Source: Halosegnis marinus (GTDB lineage: Archaea; Halobacteriota; Halobacteria; Halobacteriales; Haloarculaceae). From it: a stretch of DNA of 64,000 nt. Positions 57,873-64,000 of the stretch are shown one piece after another; within the stretch, counting starts at the first letter, position 1; the number at the start of each line of letters is the position of its first letter. Both the position numbers and the translations under genes were made by a program. Below the pieces are notes generated by a model. The model did not search any database and was not told the origin of the DNA. It was given only the letters and a program-made list of their open reading frames with translations. Location: contig NZ_CP119802.1 in NCBI RefSeq assembly GCF_029338355.1, forward strand, positions 1,550,001 through 1,614,000. The letters run 5' to 3'.

Positions 57873-59180
57873 ATGTACGACCGGCTGAAGGGGTTCCGCG
57901 ACTTCTACCCCGAGGAGATGGCCGCGCGCCGCGAGGTGGTGGACACCGTCGAGGACGCGTGTCGTCGCTACGGCTTCCGAGAGGTCGGGACGCCGTTCCT
58001 CGAACGCGCGGAGATGTGGACCGACAAGTCCGGCGAGGACATCGTCGACGAGCTGTACGCCTTCGAGGACAAGGGCGGCCGCCACGTCACCCTCGCGCCG
58101 GAGCTCACCCCGACCGTCGCGCGGATGGTCACGGCGAAACAACAGGAGCTGTCGAAGCCCATCAAGTGGTTCTCGACGCGGCCGTTCTGGCGGTACGAAC
58201 AGGTCCAGCAGGGTCGCTTCCGCGAGTTCTACCAGACGAACGTCGATATCTTCGGCACGGACGACCCGCGCGCCGACGCCGAGGTCATCGCGCTCGCGGC
58301 CGACTACCTCGCCGACTTCGGGCTGACGGCCGACGACGTGGACGTCCGCGTCTCGCACCGCGACATCCTCGGCGCGCTGCTCCGCTCGTTCGACGCCGAC
58401 GTGGACGTGCGCGCCGCGATTCGCGCCGTCGACAAGAGCGAGAAGGTTTCCACGGCGGAGTACCACGACCTGCTCGCCGGGGCCGGCCTCTCGTACGACG
58501 AGGCCGCCGAGTTCGACGACCTGCTGACCGGCACGGACCGCGACTCGCTGTCCGACCTCGTCGAGTTCGCCGGCGGCGACGAGATACGCGACGCCGTCGA
58601 GAACCTCGACGCCGTGCTCGACGCCGTGGACGCGCTCGGCGCGGGCGACTTCTGTGAGCTCTCGCTGGAGACGGCCCGCGGGCTGGACTACTACACGGGC
58701 GTCGTCTTCGAGTGCTTCGACGCGACGGGCGAGGTGTCGCGCGCGGTGCTGGGCGGCGGCCGCTACGACGACCTCATCGAGGAGTTCGGCGGCCAGCCCA
58801 CCCCCGCGGTCGGCTTCGGACAGGGGTACTCGACGCTCCCCCTGCTGCTCGAACGCGCCGGCGTCCACCCCGACGAGGCGCTCTCGACCGACTACTACGT
58901 CCTGCAGGTGGGCGACACCGAGGCCGAGGCCGCGGCGATGGCCCGCGACCTCCGCGCGCTCGGCCACGTGGTCGAGACGGACGTGTCGGGCCGGAGCTTC
59001 GGCGCGCAGATGGGCTACGCCGATAGCATCGACGCCGAGACGGTCGTCATCGTGGGCGAACAGGACCTCGCGAACGACGAGGTGACGCTGAAGGACATGG
59101 ACTCGGGCGACCAGACGACCGTCCCCGTCGCCGAGTTCCCGCCGGAGTCGGGCCGCCCGACGTACGAGGACTACGAGTAG
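57873..59180 (+). CDS. hisS: Histidine--tRNA ligase
   Basis: A 435-residue class II synthetase. LKGFRDFYPEEM opens it, motif 2 is around FWRYEQVQQGRFREFYQTNVDI, the His-A region is ARGLDYYTGVVFE, and motif 3 is in VGFGQGYSTLPLLL. The C-terminal anticodon-binding domain (DYYVLQVGDTEAEAAAMARDL ...) is complete. It charges tRNA-His. Four bases separate it from truA, so both are probably one transcript. Confidence 0.96.
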   Translation: MYDRLKGFRDFYPEEMAARREVVDTVEDACRRYGFREVGTPFLERAEMWTDKSGEDIVDELYAFEDKGGRHVTLAPELTPTVARMVTAKQQELSKPIKWFSTRPFWRYEQVQQGRFREFYQTNVDIFGTDDPRADAEVIALAADYLADFGLTADDVDVRVSHRDILGALLRSFDADVDVRAAIRAVDKSEKVSTAEYHDLLAGAGLSYDEAAEFDDLLTGTDRDSLSDLVEFAGGDEIRDAVENLDAVLDAVDALGAGDFCELSLETARGLDYYTGVVFECFDATGEVSRAVLGGGRYDDLIEEFGGQPTPAVGFGQGYSTLPLLLERAGVHPDEALSTDYYVLQVGDTEAEAAAMARDLRALGHVVETDVSGRSFGAQMGYADSIDAETVVIVGEQDLANDEVTLKDMDSGDQTTVPVAEFPPESGRPTYEDYE

Positions 59181-59184
59181 CGGG

Positions 59185-60045
59185 ATGCGCCGCGCCTTCC
59201 GGGTCGCGTACGACGGCACCGGCTACCGCGGCTACCAGCGCCAGCCCCACGCCGAGACGGTCGAGAACGAACTGTTCCGCGCGCTCGCCGCGCTCGGGGT
59301 CGCGGAGACGCCGACCACCCCGCCGGACGGCTACGCCGCCGCGGGCCGGACCGACGCGGGCGTCTCCGCCGTCGCCCAGACCGTCTCGCTCGACGCGCCC
59401 GAGTGGCTCACGCCCGCCGCGCTCAACGCCGAACTCCCCGGGGACGTGCGGGCGTGGGCGAGCGCCGACGCGCCCGACGGCTTCCACGCGCAGTACGACG
59501 CCCGGCGGCGCGGCTACGAGTACCACCTCCACGCCCCGGAAGCGGACCGCGCGGGCGAGCGCAGCGAGACCGCGGAACGAGCGAGCGACACCGTCGCGAG
59601 CCTCGCCGCGGAGGTCTGCGACCGGCTCTCGGGCGAGCACGACTTCCACAACCTCACGCCCGACGCCGAGGGCACGGACCGCGACCTCGCCGCCGCCTGC
59701 GAGCGCGACGGGGACTTCCTCGTCTGTACGTTCGCGGCCGGCGGGTTTCCCCGTGAGTTCGTCCGGCGGGCGGTCGGCCTCGTCGCGGCCGTGGCGACGG
59801 GCGAGCGCCGTATCGACCACGTCGAGCGCGTCCTCTCCGACGAGCACCTGCAGGGGCCCGACGGTATCGGCCCCGCGGCGCCCGAACCCCTGTTGCTTCG
59901 TCGGGTCGAGTACGACCTCGACTTCGCCGTGGACGAGGCCGCCGCGACGAGCGCGCGGACCGTCTTCGAGGAGCGACGTATCCGCCGCGAGACGGGCGCG
60001 CGGGTCGCGGCGCGGCTCCGCTCGGGCGCGAGCCGGAACCCCTAG
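59185..60045 (+). CDS. truA: tRNA pseudouridine synthase A
   Basis: A 286-residue protein. FRVAYDGTGYRGYQRQP opens, catalytic Asp in YAAAGRTDAGVSAVAQ, then FHAQYDARRRGYEYHL and HDFHNLT, and FVRRAVGLVAAVATG. It isomerises U38-40 in tRNA anticodon arms. Residues 123-135 (GERSETAERASDT) form an insertion coded by the GC-rich element GAGCGCAGCGAG...CGAGCGAGCG. The stop shares CTAG with the M28 gene. Confidence 0.94.
   Translation: MRRAFRVAYDGTGYRGYQRQPHAETVENELFRALAALGVAETPTTPPDGYAAAGRTDAGVSAVAQTVSLDAPEWLTPAALNAELPGDVRAWASADAPDGFHAQYDARRRGYEYHLHAPEADRAGERSETAERASDTVASLAAEVCDRLSGEHDFHNLTPDAEGTDRDLAAACERDGDFLVCTFAAGGFPREFVRRAVGLVAAVATGERRIDHVERVLSDEHLQGPDGIGPAAPEPLLLRRVEYDLDFAVDEAAATSARTVFEERRIRRETGARVAARLRSGASRNP
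59557..59587 (+). repeat. GC-rich dispersed element inside truA
   Basis: GAGCGCAGCGAG at 59557-59568, nine bases, then CGAGCGAGCG at 59578-59587, the same two blocks as at 20766-20793. The length between the two blocks keeps the frame open in truA. Confidence 0.55.
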
Positions 60046-61382
60046 TCCCAGCCGTCGGGCCAGACGCCCGCGGCGCGCATCCCCGGCTCCGCCCCCGCGT
60101 CCTCCAGCTCCGCCCGGAGGTCGTCGGTGTCGCGGCGCGGCACGTCCCGCCCGGCGAGGTCCGCGACGAGCAGCGCGGTCAACAGCGCGTGGTCGCGGAG
60201 GTTCCGGGGGTCGGCCTTGTCGCGGGTGTCAGCCGACGTGTGCCCCCAGCCGCGCCCGCGCTCGTGGCCGGTCGCGGGCTGGCTGTGGAGCTGTATCGCC
60301 GGCACCCCCTGCTGCAGGAAGGGCCAGTGGTCGCTGTACGGGTGGGGCGTCCCCTCGACGTGAACCGGCCGGCCGGCCCGTTCGGAGAGGCGCTCCGCCG
60401 CCTCGCGGCTCGCGTCGCTCCCGTGGGTGAGCGCCCGGAGGTCGCGGTGGCGGCCCGCGCCGTCGACGTTCACGACCGCGCGCACCCGGTCGGGGTCGAC
60501 GTGTTCCGCGAGCGCGCTCGCGCCGAGCAGCCCCGTCTCCTCGCAGCCGACGCCCGCGACCCACACCCGCGAGTCGAGGTCGACGTCGGCGAGGTAGCGG
60601 GCCGCCGTGGCGACGGTCGTGATGCCGCAGCCGTTGTCGAGCGCGCCCTCCGCGATGTCGTGGGCGTCGTGGTGGCCGACGACCAGGACTCCCTCCTCGG
60701 TGTCGGGGCCGAGCCGCCCGAGCGTGTTGTGCGAGACGCCGTCCTCCGTGGTCGCGTCGACGCGGAGGCGTATCTCCGCGCCCTCGCCGGCGTACTCGCG
60801 GAGCCACTCGCCCGTCTCGTAGGAGACGCCCACGGCCGGCACTGCGCCCTCGTGGCCGAACCGGAGCGTCCCCGTCGGTGCCAGCTGACCGGGCTCGTGG
60901 TGGGCGAAGACGAACGCCTCGGCACCGGCCTCGACCGCGTGGCCGTACTTCTCCATCCGGTGGACGTAGCGCCCGCCGCCCGGTGAGTCCGTGTCCGCGA
61001 GCGCGACCGTCCCAGCGAGGTCGGCGGCGTCCGTCTCGTCGGGCGTGCCGTGGCCGGCGTCGGTCAGGGGCGCGCGTACGTCTCCCGGCGGGGAGTACGG
61101 GAGCGCGATGGCCTCGAACGACCGCTCGACGGTGCCCCGGTCGCGCTTGACCCGGACCGCGAGTTCGGCGTCGCCGCGCTTCCACCGCCGGATCGGGAAG
61201 TCGAGCACCTCGGGGTCGGCCCCGGCCCCTTCGAACGCCGTCGCCACGAGGTCGGCCGCGCGGCGCTCGCCGGGGGAGCCGCCGAGCCGCGGGCCGGCCT
61301 CCACGAGGTCGGTCAGGAAGCGCCACGGGAACGGGTCGTCGTAGGCGCGCCCCGCGAGCGCGCGCATCGTGTCGTCGTCCAT
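60042..61382 (-). CDS. M28-family metallopeptidase
   Basis: A 446-residue protein starting at 61380-61382 (MDDDTMRALAGRAYDDP). Di-zinc ligands: VVGHHDAHDIAEGALDNGCG (His, Asp), GCEETGLLGASAL (Glu-Glu), AVVNVDGAG (Asp) and a late His in HPYSDHWPF. Residues 100-200 carry a PA-like insertion (TVALADTDSPGGGRYVHRMEKYG). It removes amino acids from peptides. No signal peptide is clear, so it probably acts in the cytoplasm. Confidence 0.9.
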   Translation of the reverse strand: MDDDTMRALAGRAYDDPFPWRFLTDLVEAGPRLGGSPGERRAADLVATAFEGAGADPEVLDFPIRRWKRGDAELAVRVKRDRGTVERSFEAIALPYSPPGDVRAPLTDAGHGTPDETDAADLAGTVALADTDSPGGGRYVHRMEKYGHAVEAGAEAFVFAHHEPGQLAPTGTLRFGHEGAVPAVGVSYETGEWLREYAGEGAEIRLRVDATTEDGVSHNTLGRLGPDTEEGVLVVGHHDAHDIAEGALDNGCGITTVATAARYLADVDLDSRVWVAGVGCEETGLLGASALAEHVDPDRVRAVVNVDGAGRHRDLRALTHGSDASREAAERLSERAGRPVHVEGTPHPYSDHWPFLQQGVPAIQLHSQPATGHERGRGWGHTSADTRDKADPRNLRDHALLTALLVADLAGRDVPRRDTDDLRAELEDAGAEPGMRAAGVWPDGWD

Positions 61383-61433
61383 ACCCGGGCGACGGCGCGC
61401 GTGCCGAAAAGCCCCGTGGCACCCGATAGCGAT

Positions 61434-61441
61434 GCGTTTAC
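61434..61441 (+). promoter_or_regulatory. TATA-like box of pepF
   Basis: GCGTTTAC about 29 nt before ATG 61467. Confidence 0.5.
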
Positions 61442-61466
61442 ACCGAGCGGGTCGCAAACGTTGCCA

Positions 61467-63257
61467 ATGAGTTCGGTTCCCGAACGCGGCGACCTCGACG
61501 AGGAGTACACCTGGGCGCTCGACGAGATGTTCGCCACGGACGACGAGTGGGAGGAGGCGTACGCGGCGGTCGAGTCGCGACTGGACGAGCTGGACGAGTA
61601 CGAGGGCCGCGTGGCGGAGTCGGCCGACACGCTGCTCGCCGTGCTCGAACTGCGCGAGGAGCTGATGCGGCAGGTGTCGAACGTCGCCTCCTACGCGCGG
61701 ATGCGTTCGGACGAGGACACCCGCGACCAGGAGTACCAGGCGCTGTCGGCGCGCGCCCAGTCGCTCGCCTCCGACGCGTCGAGCGCGGCCTCGTTCATCG
61801 AACCGGAGCTCCAGCGTGCCGACCGGGAGACGCTCGACGGCTACCTCGACGCGGAGCCGGAGCTCCGGCGGTACGAGCACTACCTCGACGACGTGATGCG
61901 GATGAAGCCGCACACGCGCTCGCCCGAGGTGGAGGAACTGCTCGCGGAGCTGTCGGAGGTCACGGGCGCCTCGTCGGACATCTACGGGATGCTCTCGAAC
62001 GCGGACATGACGTTCCCGACCGTCGAGAAGCCGGACGGGAGCGAGGTGCAGGTGACGCAGTCGAACTTCACCTCCCTGCTGAAGAACACGGACCGCGACT
62101 TCCGCCAGCGGGTGTACGAGGGGTACATGGACGAGTGGGGCGACTTCCGCAACACCGTCGCCGCCTCGCTGAAGAACAGCGTGAAGGCGGACGTGAAGAC
62201 CGCCCGCGCCCGCGACTACGACACCGCCCGCGCGGCGGCGCTCGACGGCCCGAACGTCCCCGTCGAGGTGTACGACACGCTGGTCGAGACGGTCGGCGAC
62301 AACCTCGACGTCCTCCAGCGCCACGTCGACCTGAAGGCCGACCGGCTCGGCGTCGACGAGGTGGCGATGTACGACCTCTACGCGCCGCTCACGGCCGACG
62401 AGGCCCCGGACATCGAGTACGAGCAGGCGAAGGAGTGGGTCGTCGAGGCCGTCGCCCCGCTGGGCGAGGACTACCAGTCGCGGCTCGCCGAGGGGCTGGA
62501 GTCGCGGTGGGTCGACGTGTACGAGAACACGGGCAAGCGCTCGGGCGCGTACTCCGGCGGCACCTACGACAGCCAGCCGTACATCCTGATGAACTACCAG
62601 GACGACGCGGCCTCGGTGTTCACGCTCGCGCACGAACTCGGCCACTCGATGCACTCGGAGCTGACGAGCGACGAGCAGCCGTACGTCTACTCGAACTACG
62701 AGATATTCACGGCGGAGGTGGCGAGCACGGTGAACGAGGCGCTCCTCACCCACCACCTGCTCGACACCGTGGAGGACGAGACGCTGCGCCGGCACATCCT
62801 CGACGAGTACCTCGAACGGTTCCGCTCGACGCTGTTCCGCCAGACGCTGTTCGCGGACTTCGAGCACCGGATTCACGGTATCAGCGAGGAGGGCGGCGCG
62901 CTCACCCCGGACACGCTCGACGAGACGTACGGCGACCTGAAGCGGGAGTACTACGCGAACGCCGACGTGGACGAGCGCATCGAGCGCGAGTGGATGCGTA
63001 TCCCCCACTTCTACTACAACTACTACGTCTACCAGTACGCCACCGGCATCTCCGCCGCGAACGCCATCGTCGAGCGCATCCTCGACGAGGGCGAGCCGGC
63101 CGCGACGGACTACCTCGACTTCCTGAAGCAGGGGTCGCGGGAGTACCCGCTCGAACTGCTGCGCGGCGCGGGCGTGGACATGGCGACGCCGGCGCCGGTA
63201 CGGGCCGCCATCGACGCCTACGAGGGCTACGTCGCGGAGTTCGAGGACCTCGCCTGA
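61467..63257 (+). CDS. pepF: Oligoendopeptidase F
   Basis: A 596-residue M3-family zinc peptidase. The HExxH motif is LAHELGHSMHSEL (389-393), and the third ligand Glu is in NYEIFTAEVASTVNEAL. The N-terminal helical region is typical, and the C-terminal YYNYYVYQYATGISAANAIVER is the PepF substrate-binding Tyr block. It degrades oligopeptides of about 7-17 residues, downstream of proteasome products. The proteasome-activating ATPase gene follows. Confidence 0.95.
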   Translation: MSSVPERGDLDEEYTWALDEMFATDDEWEEAYAAVESRLDELDEYEGRVAESADTLLAVLELREELMRQVSNVASYARMRSDEDTRDQEYQALSARAQSLASDASSAASFIEPELQRADRETLDGYLDAEPELRRYEHYLDDVMRMKPHTRSPEVEELLAELSEVTGASSDIYGMLSNADMTFPTVEKPDGSEVQVTQSNFTSLLKNTDRDFRQRVYEGYMDEWGDFRNTVAASLKNSVKADVKTARARDYDTARAAALDGPNVPVEVYDTLVETVGDNLDVLQRHVDLKADRLGVDEVAMYDLYAPLTADEAPDIEYEQAKEWVVEAVAPLGEDYQSRLAEGLESRWVDVYENTGKRSGAYSGGTYDSQPYILMNYQDDAASVFTLAHELGHSMHSELTSDEQPYVYSNYEIFTAEVASTVNEALLTHHLLDTVEDETLRRHILDEYLERFRSTLFRQTLFADFEHRIHGISEEGGALTPDTLDETYGDLKREYYANADVDERIEREWMRIPHFYYNYYVYQYATGISAANAIVERILDEGEPAATDYLDFLKQGSREYPLELLRGAGVDMATPAPVRAAIDAYEGYVAEFEDLA

Positions 63258-63304
63258 GCCGGCGAGCGGCCGGTTCCGGCCGGTCGTGGGACGACCCAAA
63301 GACA

Positions 63305-63311
63305 CATTTAC
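63305..63311 (+). promoter_or_regulatory. TATA-like box of pan
   Basis: CATTTAC about 30 nt before the ATG at 63338. Confidence 0.45.
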
Positions 63312-63337
63312 GCACGCTCCTAATCCGAAGTAGCTAG

Positions 63338-64000
63338 ATGTCTCGCAGTCCCTCGCTTCCGGAACGGCCCAAGCTCGATCTCGATCCGGACATGACACAG
63401 TCGGAGCGGCTCGACGCGCTCCGCGACCACTTCGAGGATATCGTGACCGTCCACGACGAGCTGGCGACCCAGCTGGAGGACGCCCGCGAGCAGCAGGACG
63501 AGCTCCGCGAGGAGGTCGACGGGCTCCAGCGGGAGAACGAGGCGCTCAAGACCTCGTCGCTGTACATCGCCACGGTCGAGGAGGTCGGCGACGACGAGGA
63601 GGTCGTCCTCAAGCAGCACGGCAACAACCAGGAGGTCCTGACCGACGTGTCGCCGCGCCTCTCCGACGAGCTGGCGGCCGGCGACCGCGTCGCCATCAAC
63701 GACTCCTTCGCCGTCCAGCGGCTCCTGGACGACGAGACCGACGCCCGGGCGCAGGCGATGCAGGTGACGAAGAAGCCGTCCGTCGAGTACGCCGACATCG
63801 GCGGCATCGACGAGCAGGTCCGGGAGGTGCGCGAGGCCGTCGAGGACCCGCTCGCCAACCCCGAGCAGTTCGAGCAGGTCGGCATCGAGCCGCCGACCGG
63901 CGTCCTGCTCCACGGCCCGCCGGGCACCGGGAAGACGATGCTCGCGAAGGCCGTCGCCAACGAGACCGACGCCACCTTCATCAAGATGGCCGGCTCCGAA
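63338..64000 (+). CDS. pan: Proteasome-activating nucleotidase, N-terminal part
   Basis: 221 residues of a longer gene that runs past the window. An N-terminal coiled coil (about 35-68: LEDAREQQDELREEVDGLQ) is followed by an OB domain (YIATVEEVGDDEEVVLKQHG). The AAA module begins at EYADIGGIDEQVREVREAVE with Walker A GPPGTGKT (193-200); the rest is outside. PAN unfolds substrates for the 20S proteasome. It has no stop in the window. Confidence 0.96.
   Translation, partial: MSRSPSLPERPKLDLDPDMTQSERLDALRDHFEDIVTVHDELATQLEDAREQQDELREEVDGLQRENEALKTSSLYIATVEEVGDDEEVVLKQHGNNQEVLTDVSPRLSDELAAGDRVAINDSFAVQRLLDDETDARAQAMQVTKKPSVEYADIGGIDEQVREVREAVEDPLANPEQFEQVGIEPPTGVLLHGPPGTGKTMLAKAVANETDATFIKMAGSE

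Noticed and set aside
61383-63398. Minus-strand extension of the M28 peptidase frame over pepF
   Set aside because: pepF has a full HExxH family match on the plus strand. The extension is a low-complexity Arg/Val-rich sequence.
1-64000. CRISPR arrays, insertion sequences, prophage
   Set aside because: I saw no array-like direct repeats with spacers, no transposase or integrase motifs and no terminal inverted repeats.

Overview
This window is chromosomal DNA from an extremely halophilic archaeon (class Halobacteria). Three things point there: very high GC, proteins loaded with Asp and Glu, and a gene set that is archaeal and specifically haloarchaeal (fused Kae1-Bud32, Spt4, Rpo7, aIF2-gamma, S19e/S24e/S27ae/L40e, PAN, class I LysRS, DPCKG, Tsr3, dodecin, PitA-type heme protein, DUF5786/DUF5787/DUF5808 small proteins). 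Many genes appear to be leaderless or nearly so, with an AT-rich TATA-like box about 26-33 nt before the start. I cannot name the genus. I see no insertion sequence, integrase, CRISPR array, rRNA or replication origin, so this is core chromosome rather than an island. The first gene (trm1) and the last (pan) are cut by the window edges.

Layout. 1-1.5 kb: trm1 start, SWIM zinc-finger protein, dodecin, hisH. 1.6-4.5 kb: phnD-phnC-phnE oxyanion (phosphonate/phosphite/phosphate) ABC importer with its own promoters. 4.5-12.2 kb: uracil-DNA glycosylase, DUF99, two MBL-fold hydrolases, L40e, an enolase-like protein, two tandem DUF5519 genes, tsr3, a SnoaL-like protein, serS. 12.4-18.6 kb: NhaP-TrkA antiporter, thioesterase, membrane-anchored TRAM protein, thiolase, AAA ATPase plus PhnP-like hydrolase. 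18.6-21.8 kb: DUF5787, a 30-codon ORF overlapping a PIN-like gene, GNAT, XTP pyrophosphatase, DUF5808.

21.9-27.0 kb: an information-processing block on the minus strand (aIF2-gamma, PIN protein, rpo7, spt4, dephospho-CoA kinase, S24e, S27ae, Kae1-Bud32). 27.1-33.2 kb: wHTH/zinc-ribbon regulator, HAD dehalogenase, arylsulfotransferase-like protein, DUF4097-like lipoprotein, hexapeptide acyltransferase, aldo/keto reductase. 33.4-39.9 kb, minus strand: PitA-like HemQ/ABM fusion, site-2 protease, lysS, pyrH, small membrane protein. 39.9-46.8 kb: MobB-like/MoaE fusion, a 305-bp regulatory gap, wHTH protein, second site-2 protease, thiL, UPF0104 flippase-like protein, S19e, PDCD5, PP-loop ATPase, TrkA.

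46.9-52.3 kb: a molybdate/tungstate region, with a tupABC importer, a ModE/TOBE regulator in the same operon and a divergent MOT1-type transporter. 52.3-64 kb: FlK-like thioesterase and Nmad3-like gene, cupin, lipoprotein, tRNA-Gly(CCC), nadE, pgi, CPBP protease, small RHH protein, hisS, truA, M28 peptidase, pepF and pan.

Most items are ordinary haloarchaeal core genes. The parts most worth a second look are: a 34-residue insertion in the Bud32 kinase that carries a GC-rich element also found inside truA and in an intergenic gap; the expanded PitA-like protein; paired inverted repeats in the tupA promoter and in three other promoter regions; two gene pairs with 8-bp ATGA(C/G)TGA overlaps; and the reuse of the otherwise scarce tetranucleotide CTAG as a shared stop at convergent gene ends.
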